Assembly (NCBI GenBank): GCA_026992075.1
Contig: JALXAM010000049.1
Coordinates: 1-52,002 of the forward strand
DNA: 52,002 nt
DNA from: Sedimenticola sp.
GTDB taxonomy: Bacteria > Pseudomonadota > Gammaproteobacteria > Chromatiales > Chromatiaceae
Reading direction: 5' to 3'
Shown here: positions 17,973 through 28,577 of the stretch, one piece after another
Position numbering within the stretch: position 1 is the stretch's first letter
How the letters are laid out: the number at the start of each line of letters is the position of its first letter
Made by a program: the position numbers and the translations under genes
Notes under the pieces: model-generated
The model's database searches: none
What the model saw: the letters and a program-made list of their open reading frames with translations, nothing else
What the model was told of the DNA's origin: nothing

Positions 17973-18671
17973 TCAATAATACCGGGAGGAGGAGGGCGGT
18001 GGTTCATGGGCCTTTTGCTCCTGTCCTTCCACGATGGGCTTGAGATAGATCTCCACCCGGCGATTCAGCTGACGACCTGCCTCAGTGGCGTTGGTGGCCC
18101 GTGGTTCGCGTTCTCCCCTACCCTCGGTATGAATACGGGCAGGGTTCACTCCCTGGGAAATGAAATAATCCGCCACCGCCCTGGCCCGCCGCTCGGAAAG
18201 TCGCTGGTTGTATTCCTCCGAGCCGGTGCTGTCGGTGTGACCCACGATGTACACCACCGTCTTGTCATATTTCTTGATCACGCTGGCCATGCGGCTCAAT
18301 GCGTCCGCAAAACCGGGGTTGATGCGGGCACTGTCCACGTCGAAGGAAACCTGAGCATCCAGGATCAGCTTCAGGCTGTCGTCCGGCATGCGCTGGATCT
18401 CCACCTCATGAGCGGCCTGCTCCTTGCCCAGCTGCGCCTCCATTTCCCGCTGCTGTTTATCCATATAGTGGCCAATGGCACCACCGGCCAGACCGCCCAA
18501 CACGGCACCCACATAGGAGCCGCGCCCATGACTGATCTGATGACCGATCACTGCACCAGCCACCGCGCCGATGGCCGCTCCCGTGGCCGCTTTTGGGTTT
18601 TCCTGCACCGTTTCACAGCCGGTGACCCCCAGAGCCAAGGAAACCAGGGTTGCAAGTGCCACTCTTTTCAT
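17973..18671 (-). CDS. OmpA-family lipoprotein with glycine-zipper segment (YiaD-like)
   Basis: A 232-residue outer-membrane lipoprotein. It has a lipobox, LGVTGC, with the acylated cysteine near residue 20, then a glycine-zipper hairpin (about 30-75, AATGAAIGAVAGAVIGHQ and VGAVLGGLAGGAIGHYM), then an OmpA-like peptidoglycan-binding domain (about 105-215, HTDSTGSEEYNQRLSERRA and NRRVEIYL). The order matches E. coli YiaD. The start chosen is the Met directly before the signal peptide; the frame extends further upstream without coding sense. It is divergent from the DUF1631 gene. Msr genes lie downstream, but no functional tie is evident. Confidence 0.9.
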   Translation of the reverse strand: MKRVALATLVSLALGVTGCETVQENPKAATGAAIGAVAGAVIGHQISHGRGSYVGAVLGGLAGGAIGHYMDKQQREMEAQLGKEQAAHEVEIQRMPDDSLKLILDAQVSFDVDSARINPGFADALSRMASVIKKYDKTVVYIVGHTDSTGSEEYNQRLSERRARAVADYFISQGVNPARIHTEGRGEREPRATNATEAGRQLNRRVEIYLKPIVEGQEQKAHEPPPSSSRYY

Positions 18672-18801
18672 GATCCGTTCCTCGATGTTTGCTGCTCGTG
18701 TTGCTGCAAATGATAGCCGCTTCCGAAGGCCGGTGCAGAGGCCATGCATCCGCGCCCGGACATAAGTTTCTGTGCGCCAATGAACAAAATTTCCTTTTTA
18801 T

Positions 18802-18816
18802 GCCGGAATATCCGGC
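18802..18816. promoter_or_regulatory. Hairpin at the DUF1631 ribosome-binding region
   Basis: GCCGGA-ATA-TCCGGC forms a perfect six-pair stem ending about 14 bases before the 18831 ATG, next to the GGAAG Shine-Dalgarno. It could limit translation initiation or bind a dimeric regulator. If translation instead begins at 18780 the hairpin would be inside the coding region. Confidence 0.3.
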
Positions 18817-18830
18817 CGGAAGTGAAGGAA

Positions 18831-21029
18831 ATGTTTGATTGGCATCTGCCCCTAGACCACAATAGGCCCAAGTCAGGAGATATCCACAGAAGTGCTACCG
18901 TGGCCATCGATTACAAGTTCCGTTACCTGCTGGACGATTGGCAAAAGGAGGTCGTAGAGGTTCTCAACGACAAGTTCCGTGAGCTGCTGCGGGCGAGCGA
19001 CGACGTCCTGATGGATTTTGCAGACAAGGCGGAAAGCGGCCAGATACAAAATCACTTCTTCGACGCCCAGCGCGAGATCTGGCTGAAGATGGAAGACATG
19101 TCCCTCGACTTCCATGACCTTCTCACCAAGAACCTGAGCCAGTTTCCCCTCTATGAAGCCACCGAGGCACCCAAACTGGGCAGCGAAACTCTCAGTCTGG
19201 TGAATATCGATCTCTACGAGCGGAATCTGGCCCTGCACACCCTGGCCGAAAAGGCGGAACAGAACAACCAGCAGGAGCTCTATCTCCTGGCCCAGCGGTT
19301 GTCGGTGATCAACAATGGCCAGCCGGTGACCATGGAGCAGATCCCCGCCTCGCCCCACCAGCTGTGCGAGGTCTTTGCCCGGTGCGTCAACCGGCTCTCC
19401 ATCGAAAAGGATGCCCTGCTGGTCCTTTACACCCTGTTCGACAAATATGTTCTCTCGGCCCTCCCCGAGCTGCACGAAAAACTCAACCAGAGCCTGGTGA
19501 AGGCCGGCATCCTGCCTACCTTGAAATACAAGGTAAAGGGCAGCCCCGCCCCCGCACCTGCCGCTGCACGAAAAAAGGAGGTGGAACCGGAACGGCCCCA
19601 GACGCCCGAGGAGCTGGGGGAAGAGACCATGCGGCGCATCCATGAGCTACTGCAGCTCAATCGGGCCCGGCGCCGCAAGAAGGCGCCGTTGCCCCCGGGG
19701 GTCAGCCCGGCCACCCCCCAGGAGGTGATTCAGGCCGCCACCAGCATCACCCTCCAGCAGGCTACCGCCTTTCCGGACGAGGAGACCCTGTTCCAGCCGG
19801 TGGATCACCAGACCCTGCACCAAGTACAGGAGGAGATGGCCACCCAGCGGGAGATCATCAAGCAGAAGGTGGGCGGCAACCGGTTGCAGGACGAACAGGA
19901 AGACATCATCGACCTGGTGGGACTGCTGTTCGAGCAGATGTTGGATGACGAGAGCATCCCCAATGCCGCCAAGGCGTTGCTGGGGCACTTGCACACCCCC
20001 TATATCAAGATCGGCCTGAGCGATCCGGACTTCTTTTCCAACCCCGAACATCCTTCGCGGGTGTTCCTGGACAAGGCCATTGCCGCTGCCGCGGTCTGGG
20101 TGGACGAAATCGATCTCAAGGAGGGCATCTATCCCTTCCTGAAGGACACCGTCTACAACATCGTGCGTCTCCGCCGGCAGAGCCGGGAAGATTTCGAGAG
20201 TTATATCGAAGAGTTGGAAAAAGAGGTATCGGAACGGGAGCAAAAATTCCAGACGCTGGAAAGGCACAAGGTGGAAGCCGAGATGGGCAAGGAACACCTG
20301 CTGCAGGCCAAGGAGGCGGCCAACCGGGCCACGGCGGAGATCTTCGGCGGCCACACCATTCCCGCCTATTGCAAGCACTTCCTGGACGAGGTGTGGGTGG
20401 ACTACCTCACTCTGCTGCAGTTGCGGGAGGATGGCGAGGAATCCCAGGCCTGGCAAGAGGCCCTTTCCCTGGGAAGGCAGCTCTTGCAGCTGGTGCTCAC
20501 CCCGGAACAGGGGTTGGGCCGGGCTGCTCAGGTGGAAACCCTGGCCAGCCAGTTGCGGGATCAGGTGGGTAGCATGCTGCCGCACCAGGAGCGCAAGGTG
20601 GAAGAGTTCATCGAAGCGCTCTACGCGCCACCCCGGGAAGAGGAGGTGGTGGCCTGCCCTCCCCCAGAGGAGAAGACCGAAACAGCAATGGCCAATCAAA
20701 CCAGTGTGGACGAGGAGACCTTGCAGCTCTACAACCGGTTGCGGCAACTGCCCACCGACACCTGGTTCGAGTTCAACGCGGGCACGGATGAAAGCTACCG
20801 GGCAAAACTCTCCTGGTACAACCCCATGACCGATCATTTCCTGTTCATGACGCCACGTGGCCGCAAATCGATGCTGGTGGACATCGCCAAGCTGGCCAAG
20901 GGCATCCAGACCGGCAGCGTGGTCTACTTCACCGATATCAAGCAATCCTTCTGGAACCGTGCGATGAACAAGATCCGTTCCCTGCTCGAGAAGGAGGAGT
21001 TGCCCGTCACCGGGTCGGCAAAGGCATGA
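18831..21029 (+). CDS. DUF1631 family protein
   Basis: A large soluble protein of about 732 residues (744 or more if the weaker 18780 start is used). The N-terminal part (YKFRYLLDDWQKEVVEVLNDKF) and central helices are characteristic of DUF1631, sometimes mislabelled as thymidine phosphorylase. A coiled-coil segment lies near residues 450-500 (EDFESYIEELEKEVSEREQKF). The C-terminal 100 residues (WFEFNAG, AKLSWYNPMTDHFLFMTPRGRK) are a PilZ-like beta domain. Biochemical function is unproven. The stop overlaps the start of a true PilZ gene by four bases, linking the pair to cyclic-di-GMP signalling. GGAAG is 7-8 bases before the chosen ATG. Confidence 0.8.
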   Translation: MFDWHLPLDHNRPKSGDIHRSATVAIDYKFRYLLDDWQKEVVEVLNDKFRELLRASDDVLMDFADKAESGQIQNHFFDAQREIWLKMEDMSLDFHDLLTKNLSQFPLYEATEAPKLGSETLSLVNIDLYERNLALHTLAEKAEQNNQQELYLLAQRLSVINNGQPVTMEQIPASPHQLCEVFARCVNRLSIEKDALLVLYTLFDKYVLSALPELHEKLNQSLVKAGILPTLKYKVKGSPAPAPAAARKKEVEPERPQTPEELGEETMRRIHELLQLNRARRRKKAPLPPGVSPATPQEVIQAATSITLQQATAFPDEETLFQPVDHQTLHQVQEEMATQREIIKQKVGGNRLQDEQEDIIDLVGLLFEQMLDDESIPNAAKALLGHLHTPYIKIGLSDPDFFSNPEHPSRVFLDKAIAAAAVWVDEIDLKEGIYPFLKDTVYNIVRLRRQSREDFESYIEELEKEVSEREQKFQTLERHKVEAEMGKEHLLQAKEAANRATAEIFGGHTIPAYCKHFLDEVWVDYLTLLQLREDGEESQAWQEALSLGRQLLQLVLTPEQGLGRAAQVETLASQLRDQVGSMLPHQERKVEEFIEALYAPPREEEVVACPPPEEKTETAMANQTSVDEETLQLYNRLRQLPTDTWFEFNAGTDESYRAKLSWYNPMTDHFLFMTPRGRKSMLVDIAKLAKGIQTGSVVYFTDIKQSFWNRAMNKIRSLLEKEELPVTGSAKA

Positions 21030-21379
21030 AAGAACTGAGAAAACATCCCCGCTACATGGTGCGCGGCACCATCCAGGCAATCAACATGCTTACCGGTCGT
21101 TCCATTGGTGTACTGATCAACCTCTCCGCCGGCGGGTTCATGCTCATGTGCGGCAAGGACGCGCCCCATGGCGGGGACATCCTGCAGCTGCACCTGTTGG
21201 ATCCCAAGGAGGGCCGGCTGGATGTCATCATCGGCGCCTCCTGCGTCTGGCGGGAGGAGGCCAGTGCCACCGACAGCTATTGGGCGGGATTCAAGTTCAT
21301 CGACGTATCCCCGGAGGCGGGCAAGGCACTGGACCTTTTCCTGGAAAAGCTGGCCCGCCAGGCCCAGGGCGGCCGTTGA
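21026..21379 (+). CDS. PilZ-domain protein (cyclic-di-GMP receptor candidate)
   Basis: A 117-residue single-domain protein. The RxxxR motif is present as RKHPRYMVR at residues 5-13 and the [DN]xSxxG motif as NLSAGGFML near residues 33-41, the two parts that bind cyclic-di-GMP. The rest is a beta barrel with a C-terminal helix (AGKALDLFLEKLARQA). The ATG overlaps the DUF1631 stop (ATGA), so the two are translated together and may work as a receptor pair. The output (motility, adhesion or exopolysaccharide) cannot be told from the sequence. Confidence 0.88.
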   Translation: MKELRKHPRYMVRGTIQAINMLTGRSIGVLINLSAGGFMLMCGKDAPHGGDILQLHLLDPKEGRLDVIIGASCVWREEASATDSYWAGFKFIDVSPEAGKALDLFLEKLARQAQGGR

Positions 21380-21410
21380 CGTCAAAACCGCTTTTGTTGT
21401 AGCTTCCGAC

Positions 21411-21416
21411 TATAAT
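21411..21416 (+). promoter_or_regulatory. TATAAT -10 box ahead of the cold-shock gene
   Basis: A perfect TATAAT downstream of the PilZ stop. No good -35 stands 16-18 bases upstream. If used, the cold-shock mRNA leader would be about 230 bases, of which 160 come from the inserted MITE-like element; without the insert it would be about 70 bases. Confidence 0.35.
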
Positions 21417-21453
21417 AAACAAGGGGATAGGTCATCATCCCCGACACAAAAAG

Positions 21454-21613
21454 GAGCCTCTGATTTAATCCTGAACGAAGCAGACCGGACTCTTCTGGGT
21501 CGAGTACAAGGCGAAGTTCGCAGTCAATAGCAGGCTATTTGGCAAGAACCTCAACGCAGTAATCGGGCCGAAGGGGGAACAAGATGCAAGTTCATGGATT
21601 GGATCGGAGGCTC
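21454..21613 (+). repeat. MITE-like element, copy A
   Basis: A 160-base element bounded by imperfect inverted ends: GAGCCTCTGATTTAATCC at 21454-21471 and the complement of GAGCCTCCGATCCAATCC at 21596-21613 (15 of 18 match). The interior, including CGAGTACAAGGCGAAGTTCG and ACGCAGTAATCGGGCCG, is shared with copy B at 33851-34002 in the same orientation. It has no coding capacity. The ends resemble those of IS5-like elements, but the parent is not in the window. It occupies most of the leader of the cold-shock gene. Confidence 0.8.
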
Positions 21614-21655
21614 AAAAACACCAATCCACCAATGGAAACTGCAGGAGGAACGATC

Positions 21656-21880
21656 ATGCCCAGCGGGGTTGTAAAGTGGTTCAATAACGCAAAAGGGTAC
21701 GGTTTCGTCACGCCCGACGATGGCGACGAGGATGTCTTCGTCCACTTCTCGGCCATCGAGATGGAAGGCTACAAGACTCTCAAGGAGGGTCAGGCCGTGG
21801 AATTCGATATCGAGGAAGGTCCGAAAGGGCTGCATGCCCAGAACCTGCGCCATGCGGAGAGCGCCGACAGCGGCGACTGA
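21656..21880 (+). CDS. Cold-shock domain protein (CspA family), 74 aa
   Basis: A single cold-shock domain that binds single-stranded nucleic acid as an RNA chaperone. [20 protein letters not shown] carries RNP1 (KGYGFV), and [17 protein letters not shown] carries RNP2 (VFVHF). GGAGGA sits seven bases before the ATG; the frame is open further upstream, but that extension falls in the MITE-like repeat. The C-terminal HAESADSGD tail is acidic. The inserted element in its leader may have changed its expression. A strong bidirectional terminator follows. Confidence 0.95.
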   Translation: MPSGVVKWFNNAKGYGFVTPDDGDEDVFVHFSAIEMEGYKTLKEGQAVEFDIEEGPKGLHAQNLRHAESADSGD

Positions 21881-21903
21881 CCGACCAGCCGATCGAAACC
21901 CGA

Positions 21904-21942
21904 AAACGGGAAAGCCTGTCCTTGCGACAGGCTTTCCCGTTT
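21904..21942. terminator. Bidirectional terminator between the cold-shock gene and icd
   Basis: A perfect 17-base-pair stem (AAACGGGAAAGCCTGTC with its complement) with a 5-base CTTGC loop. It is flanked by A and T runs so that either strand ends in a U-tract. It separates the convergent cold-shock and icd genes. Confidence 0.92.
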
Positions 21943-21952
21943 TGGCCGTTGG

Positions 21953-23209
<1,257 letters not shown>

Positions 23210-23328
23210 GGAAGGCTTCCTTCTTTCTGGTATGGTAAATGGCGCATTTTATCACCCAGGTGTCGCGAGATCGGATCAGCTGCCGCGGACGCCGGGAACA
23301 CGTCGTCCAAGACTGAGGTCACCGAAAA

Positions 23329-23432
23329 GCGGGGGTGGGAGCCTGCCCGGAAAACTTCGGAGGCAGGGATGCCGACGCAGTGCCTACGAGGACGTATTCA
23401 CGGCGGTTTTCTGGGCAGGCACCCGCCCCCGC
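23329..23432 (+). repeat. Composite palindromic element, copy 3
   Basis: Arms at 23329-23355 and 23406-23432 pair over 27 positions: 24 Watson-Crick, 2 G.T on the plus strand and 1 A.A mismatch. They bracket a 50-base core (23356-23405) with GGCAGGGATGCCGACGC and GTATTCACGGCG, matching copies 1 and 2. The outer TCGGGCTTCAGCCCGA units are absent. It lies in the leader region of rluE, core-sense with that gene. The remainder of 23210-23483 shows no clear element. Confidence 0.85.
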
Positions 23433-23483
23433 TCCAGGTTGTATGACGTTGCCCCCTGCAGACGCCCAGCTTCCGGACAAACC

Positions 23484-24023
23484 ATGTCCCGTCTGGTTCT
23501 CCTCAACAAGCCCTATGGTGTCCTTCCCCAGTTCACCGACCGGGAGGGGCGGCCCACCCTGGCCGACTATCTGCCCCTGAAAGGGGTCTATCCCGCCGGC
23601 CGGCTGGACCGTGACAGCGAGGGACTGCTGCTGCTCACCGACGACGGCGGGCTGGCCCACCGTCTCACCCACCCCCGCAAGCGCACCTGGAAGAAGTACC
23701 TGGTCCAGGTGGAGGGCGACCCCGCCGAAGCCGAGCTGGACCCCTTGCGCCAGGGGCTGATGCTCAAGGATGGCCCCACCCTGCCCGCCAGGGCGAGGAT
23801 CATCCCCGAGCCGGAACTCTGGCCCCGCCAGCCAACGGTGCGCTTTCGCAAGTCGGTGCCCACCCGCTGGCTGGAGATCCAGCTCCAGGAGGGGCGCAAC
23901 CGCCAGGTCCGGCGCATGACCGCCGCCATCGGCTTTCCCACCCTGCGGCTGGTGCGGGTGGCCATCGGCCCTTACCGGCTGAAACGGCTGCAGCCGGGTG
24001 AGTGGATCCTGCTCCACCGGTGA
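23484..24023 (+). CDS. rluE: 23S rRNA pseudouridine synthase RluE
   Basis: A 179-residue RsuA/RluB-family pseudouridine synthase without the N-terminal S4 domain, the RluE layout (U2457 in E. coli 23S rRNA). [20 protein letters not shown] near residues 36-55 holds the catalytic aspartate. KKYLVQVEG and [12 protein letters not shown] are family signatures. A longer open frame extends to 23208 but runs through the palindromic repeat; [14 protein letters not shown] is the true N-terminus. nudJ, mnmA and hflD follow on the same strand, as in other gammaproteobacteria. Confidence 0.93.
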   Translation: MSRLVLLNKPYGVLPQFTDREGRPTLADYLPLKGVYPAGRLDRDSEGLLLLTDDGGLAHRLTHPRKRTWKKYLVQVEGDPAEAELDPLRQGLMLKDGPTLPARARIIPEPELWPRQPTVRFRKSVPTRWLEIQLQEGRNRQVRRMTAAIGFPTLRLVRVAIGPYRLKRLQPGEWILLHR

Positions 24024-24071
24024 GCCGTCCAGGGGAGGCCAACGCGCCACCGCCCCTGATAGAATTCATGC

Positions 24072-24521
24072 ATGAACTGCCCCATCCGCGTCACCGTCGC
24101 CGCCGTCATCGAACGGGCGGGCCGATTCCTGCTGGTGGAGGAGCGCATCGACGGTCGGACCGTCTTCAACCAGCCCGCCGGCCACCTGGAACGGGGCGAA
24201 TCACTCCTGGAGGCGGTACGGCGCGAAGTGCTGGAGGAGACCGCCCACCCCTTCGAACCCCGCGCCCTGGTGGGGGTCTACCAGTACGAGCTGCCAAGCA
24301 GGTCGCGCACCTACGTCCGCTTCTGCTTCAGCGGAGAGGCGGGTGAAGCGCTGCCCGGCAGGCGGCTCGACGACGAGATCATCGCCACCCACTGGCTCAC
24401 CCTGGAAGAGATTGGGGCGCGCGGGGAACTGCTGCGCAGCCCCATGGTCCTCCAGGGCATCCACGACCACCTGGCGGGCAGCGCCCTGCCCCTGGACAGC
24501 CTGCACCATCTCCATCCATGA
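24072..24521 (+). CDS. nudJ: Nudix phosphatase NudJ
   Basis: A 149-residue Nudix hydrolase. The Nudix box [20 protein letters not shown] near residues 37-56 is intact (GX5EX7REUXEE). In E. coli, NudJ acts on thiamine pyrimidine pyrophosphates and some nucleoside di- and triphosphates; substrate choice here is by homology and position. It overlaps mnmA by four bases (ATGA), the same order as in E. coli (nudJ-mnmA-hflD). Confidence 0.92.
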   Translation: MNCPIRVTVAAVIERAGRFLLVEERIDGRTVFNQPAGHLERGESLLEAVRREVLEETAHPFEPRALVGVYQYELPSRSRTYVRFCFSGEAGEALPGRRLDDEIIATHWLTLEEIGARGELLRSPMVLQGIHDHLAGSALPLDSLHHLHP

Positions 24522-25588
24522 GCAAGGGAAAAGTGATCGTCGGCCTCTCCGGCGGCGTCGATTCCGCCGTGGCCGCCCTGCGTCTGAAAGAGGCCGGCTG
24601 GCAGGTGGAGGGGCTGTTCATGAAGAACTGGGAGGAGGACGACGAGGAAGGCTACTGCGCCGCCGCCGAGGACCTGGCCGACGCCCGCCAGGTGGCTGAC
24701 GCCCTGGGCATCCCGCTGCACACGGTGAACTTCGCCGGCGAGTACTGGGACCGGGTGTTCGAGCATTTTCTGGCCGAGTACCGCGCCGGCCGCACCCCCA
24801 ACCCCGACGTGCTCTGCAACCGCGAGATCAAGTTCCGCGCCTTTCTCGACCACGCCCTGGGGCTGGGCGCCGACCGCATCGCCACCGGCCACTACGCCCG
24901 CCTCTCGGAGGGCGAGCCGCGGCGGCTGCTGCAGGCTGCGGACGCCAACAAGGACCAGACCTATTTCCTCTACATGGTGCCCCAGCAGGCCCTGCGGCAC
25001 ACCCTCTTTCCCCTGGGCGACCTCACCAAGCCCGAGGTGCGTCGGATGGCCGAGGCGGCCGGCTTCGCCAACTGGCGGAAGAAGGACTCCACCGGCATCT
25101 GCTTCATCGGCGAGCGCCGCTTCCGCGACTTCCTGGCCCGCTACCTGCCGGCCCGGCCGGGGGAGATGGTCACCCCCGAAGGGGAGGTGATCGGCACCCA
25201 CCAGGGGCTGATGTACTACACCCTGGGCCAGCGCCAGGGGCTGGGCATCGGTGGCGTGGCCGGCCACCCGGAGGCGCCCTGGTTCGTGGTGGCCAAGGAG
25301 CTGGAGAACAACCGGCTGGTGGTGGCCCAGGGCCACGACCACCCCCTCCTCTACCGCAACACTCTGGAGGCGGAGCAGCTCCACTGGCCCGCCGGCGCCC
25401 CGCCGGCGACGCGCTTCCGCTGCCAGGCCCGCTGCCGCCACCGCCAGCCGCTGCAGGGGTGCGAGGTGGAGATCGGGGGCGACACCATGACCGTGCATTT
25501 CGACCAGCCCCAGCGGGCCATCACCCCCGGCCAGTCGGTGGTACTCTATGATGCCGGCGAGTGCCTGGGTGGAGGCATCATCCGGTGA
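24518..25588 (+). CDS. mnmA: tRNA-specific 2-thiouridylase MnmA
   Basis: A 356-residue enzyme that adds sulfur to the wobble uridine of Lys, Glu and Gln tRNAs. The ATP-binding motif SGGVDS is at residues 11-16. Catalytic Cys100 lies in [14 protein letters not shown], and the second cysteine, Cys195, lies in [11 protein letters not shown]. The C-terminal barrel ([21 protein letters not shown]) is complete. The start overlaps nudJ and the stop overlaps the GTG start of hflD, so the three are translationally coupled. Confidence 0.97.
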   Translation: MSKGKVIVGLSGGVDSAVAALRLKEAGWQVEGLFMKNWEEDDEEGYCAAAEDLADARQVADALGIPLHTVNFAGEYWDRVFEHFLAEYRAGRTPNPDVLCNREIKFRAFLDHALGLGADRIATGHYARLSEGEPRRLLQAADANKDQTYFLYMVPQQALRHTLFPLGDLTKPEVRRMAEAAGFANWRKKDSTGICFIGERRFRDFLARYLPARPGEMVTPEGEVIGTHQGLMYYTLGQRQGLGIGGVAGHPEAPWFVVAKELENNRLVVAQGHDHPLLYRNTLEAEQLHWPAGAPPATRFRCQARCRHRQPLQGCEVEIGGDTMTVHFDQPQRAITPGQSVVLYDAGECLGGGIIR

Positions 25589-26220
25589 GCGGCAGATACA
25601 GTGACAGCGACCACATCCTGGCCCTGGCGGGGGTCTTCCAGGGAGCGCGCATGACCTTCGAGCTGGCGCGCGTGGGCCATACCGACGAGAAGATGCTGGA
25701 AGCGAGCGTCGCCACCCTCTTCGTCACTCACCCACAGACGGTGATGGCGGTCTACGGCAGCGCCGCCAACCTGGAGATGGGGCTGCGCCATTTCATCTTC
25801 CAGCTATCCAGCCCCCAGGACCGCAATCCCGAGGTGACCCGCTACAGCATCCAGCTGCTGCAGCTGGGTCAGAAGCTCCACCAGGACAGCGCACGCCTGC
25901 AGGCCCTGGGAGAGGCGCTGGACAACTTCCAGTCCCGGGCGGAAGCCTTCGAGTTCGACCGCGACACCCGCTACAGCCAGCTTGCCGGGATCTACCAGGA
26001 ACATATCAGCACCCTCTCTCCCCGCATCATGGTGCAGGGGGACCCGGCCAACCTGCAGCGGGGCGACATCGCCGACCGCATCCGCACCGCCCTGCTCTGC
26101 GGCGTGCGCTCGGCCCATCTCTGGTACCAGTGCGGCGGGCGGCGCTGGCACCTGCTCACCCGTCACCGGCGGCTGCTGAAGGCAGCCAGGGAGCTGGCCG
26201 GGCAGATGGATCAGGAGTGA
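25585..26220 (+). CDS. hflD: High-frequency lysogenization protein HflD homolog
   Basis: A 211-residue, mostly helical, membrane-associated protein of the HflD family (E. coli YcfC). [22 protein letters not shown] at the start and [22 protein letters not shown] at the end are typical, and the family always follows mnmA. The GTG at 25585 overlaps the mnmA stop (GTGA) and fits the family N-terminus better than the upstream GTG at 25561. Its physiological role is poorly known outside phage lambda CII interaction. The 3' end overlaps the convergent hypF by 10 bases. Confidence 0.9.
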   Translation: MSGRYSDSDHILALAGVFQGARMTFELARVGHTDEKMLEASVATLFVTHPQTVMAVYGSAANLEMGLRHFIFQLSSPQDRNPEVTRYSIQLLQLGQKLHQDSARLQALGEALDNFQSRAEAFEFDRDTRYSQLAGIYQEHISTLSPRIMVQGDPANLQRGDIADRIRTALLCGVRSAHLWYQCGGRRWHLLTRHRRLLKAARELAGQMDQE

Positions 26221-28577
26221 GAGCCGTCGTTCTCCCCGGCGGGCACTACATGCTCCAGGCCTGCCCGGTCATGCGCCAGGGCAGCGGCCGCCAGCGCCTG
26301 GCCCAGGCTGACGCCCCCGTCGTTCATCGGCACCCGGGCGGGCACCAGCACCTCCAGCCCGGCCCGTTCGAGCCGCTCCACCACCGCCTCCAGCAGCAGC
26401 CGGTTCTGGAACACCCCGCCTCCCAGCGCCACCCGCTCCAGCCCCCGGGAGCGGCACAACCCGATGGCGGTGTCGGCCACCGCCCGGCCGAAACCGGCGT
26501 GGAAGCGGGCCGCGATCACCGGCGCCGGCGTGCCCCGGGCCAGATCCTGCAGTAGCGCGTTCCACAAAGGGCGGTATCCCGCCACCCCGTTGGAAATCTC
26601 CAGTGGATAGCCTGCTTCCGCCGCCTCCTCCATGCGGGGGGCGGCCAGCGCCTCCAGCTCCATGGCTGCCGCCCCCTCGTAGGGCGCCGACTCGCGGCAG
26701 ACGTCCAGGGCCGCCGCCACCGCATCGAACAGCCGGCCGGCGGAGGAGGCGGGAGGCGCGTTGAGGCCCCGCGCCATCATCTGCCGCAAGGCTTCCAGGG
26801 GGCGCTGCTCCAGCCAGCGCACCAGCTCCAGGTCGCCGAAGGCCCGCTTCACCCGCTCCCAGCCCAGCGCCTGCTCCAGATGGGCGAAGGTGTTGCGCCA
26901 GGGTTCGCGGACGGCCTGTTCGCCTCCCGGCATGGGCACCGCGGGAAGGGCCGCCAGTCGTTGGTAACCCCTGTAGTCGGCCAGCAGGAACTCGCCGCCC
27001 CAGAGGCTGCCGTCGTCCCCCAGCCCCAGGCCATCCAGGGCCACCCCCAGCACCGGGCCCTGCTCCCTGCCGTGCCCCTGCTCGGCCAGGGTGGCGAGAA
27101 GATGGGCGTGGTGGTGCTGCACCTCCACCAGGGGCACCCCCAGCTCCGCCGCCAGCTCCTGACCGAAACGGGTGGCCAGGTAATCGGGATGCAGGTCCAC
27201 CGCCACCAGCTCCGGGGTGAAGCGGAACAGGTCCCGGTAATGCTGCAGCATCCGGCGGTATTCGCGCCAGGTGCGGGCCTCCGCCAGGTCCCCCAGGTGC
27301 TGGGAGAGGATCGCCCGGCCCCGGTCCAGCAGGCAGAAGGTGCTCTTGAGTTCCGCCCCCAGCGCCAGCACCCGGGGCGTCCTTCCGAATCCCGCCGGCA
27401 GGGGCAGCGGCTCCGGGGCATATCCCCGGGCGCGGCGCAGCAGGCGCGGCCTTCCGGCCATCACCCGCGCCACCGAGTCGTCCAGCCGGGTGAGGATCTC
27501 CCGGTCGTGCAGCAGGAAGGCGTCGGCGATGCCGGCCAGCCGCTGCCGCGCCTCGTCGTTGCCGATGCACTGCGGCTCCTCGCTGCGATTGCCCGAGGTG
27601 AGCACCAGGGGACGCTCCAGCTGCGCCATCAGCAGGTGATGCAGCGGTGTATAGGGCAGCAGGAAACCGAGGTTGTGCTGGCCCGGTGCCAGTGACGGTG
27701 CCAGCGGCTCCCCCGCCTTGGGCAGCAACAGGATGGGCGCGGCGCTGGAACGGAGCGGCTCCTCGGCCCCGGGCTCCAGCCGCGCGTGGCGCCCCATCAT
27801 CTCCAGGTCCCGGGCCAGGAGGGCGAAAGGCTTGCGGTAACGGTTCTTGCGCCGGCGAAGCTCCGCCACCGCCTGCTCGTTGCCGGCATCGCAGGCCAGG
27901 TGGAAACCGCCGATCCCCTTCACCGCCAGGATGCCGCCCTGTTTCAGGATGCGCACCGCCTCCGCCAGCGGGTCACCCGGCAACGGCGCTCCCCCCGCCT
28001 GCTCCAGCCACAGGCGGGGGCCGCAGTCGGGGCAGGCGTTGGGCTGGGCATGGAAGCGGCGGTCGGCGGGATCCTCGTACTCCGCCCGGCAGCGGGGGCA
28101 CATGGGAAAGACCGCCATGCTGGTGTTGGCGCGGTCATAGGGAATGGCGCGGACGATGGAGAAGCGCGGACCGCAGTGGGTGCAGTTGGTGAAGGGATAG
28201 CGGTGGCGCCGGTCCCGGGGATCGAAGATCTCCCGCAGGCAGTGGGAACAGGTGGCGGCATCGGCAGGAACGCCGGTGTGCACCTCCCCCTCCCGGCTGG
28301 CGACGATGGCAAAGCCGTCCGGCGGCTCCCCCGTCAGCGGGGTGTTTTCGATCCCCTCGATGCGGGCCAGGGGCGGCAGCTCCTGGTGCAGCGACCGCAG
28401 AAACCGGCGCCGTTGCGCCGCCTCCCCCCAGAGCTCCACCACCACCCCTTCGGCGTCGTTCCAGACCCGGCCGCGCAGCCCCAGCCGCTGCGCCAGGCGC
28501 CACACCGTGGGGCGGAAGCCCACCCCCTGCACCGTTCCCCGGATGCGGAGCCGTTCACCCGTGCCGGCGTTCTTCAT
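26211..28577 (-). CDS. hypF: Carbamoyltransferase HypF
   Basis: A 788-residue enzyme that makes carbamoyl-AMP from carbamoyl phosphate and passes the group to HypE, the source of the CN ligands of [NiFe] hydrogenase. It has an acylphosphatase-like domain (RIRGTVQGVGFRPTVWRLAQ, residues 10-30) and two zinc-finger pairs (CSHCLREIFD, NCTHCGPRF, CPRCRAEYED, ACPDCGPRL; about 105-190). A YrdC-like domain (KQGGILAVKGIGGFHLACDA, about 210-390) and a Kae1-like C-terminal domain (VEVQHHHAHLLAT, VALGGGVFQNRLLLE) complete it. It is the last gene of the hyp operon and overlaps hypX by 23 bases. Confidence 0.97.
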   Translation of the reverse strand: MKNAGTGERLRIRGTVQGVGFRPTVWRLAQRLGLRGRVWNDAEGVVVELWGEAAQRRRFLRSLHQELPPLARIEGIENTPLTGEPPDGFAIVASREGEVHTGVPADAATCSHCLREIFDPRDRRHRYPFTNCTHCGPRFSIVRAIPYDRANTSMAVFPMCPRCRAEYEDPADRRFHAQPNACPDCGPRLWLEQAGGAPLPGDPLAEAVRILKQGGILAVKGIGGFHLACDAGNEQAVAELRRRKNRYRKPFALLARDLEMMGRHARLEPGAEEPLRSSAAPILLLPKAGEPLAPSLAPGQHNLGFLLPYTPLHHLLMAQLERPLVLTSGNRSEEPQCIGNDEARQRLAGIADAFLLHDREILTRLDDSVARVMAGRPRLLRRARGYAPEPLPLPAGFGRTPRVLALGAELKSTFCLLDRGRAILSQHLGDLAEARTWREYRRMLQHYRDLFRFTPELVAVDLHPDYLATRFGQELAAELGVPLVEVQHHHAHLLATLAEQGHGREQGPVLGVALDGLGLGDDGSLWGGEFLLADYRGYQRLAALPAVPMPGGEQAVREPWRNTFAHLEQALGWERVKRAFGDLELVRWLEQRPLEALRQMMARGLNAPPASSAGRLFDAVAAALDVCRESAPYEGAAAMELEALAAPRMEEAAEAGYPLEISNGVAGYRPLWNALLQDLARGTPAPVIAARFHAGFGRAVADTAIGLCRSRGLERVALGGGVFQNRLLLEAVVERLERAGLEVLVPARVPMNDGGVSLGQALAAAALAHDRAGLEHVVPAGENDGSHS

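Noticed and set aside
21421-21445. GGGGAT/ATCCCC hairpin as a terminator of the PilZ gene
   Set aside because: The stem is only six pairs and no T-run follows on the plus strand.
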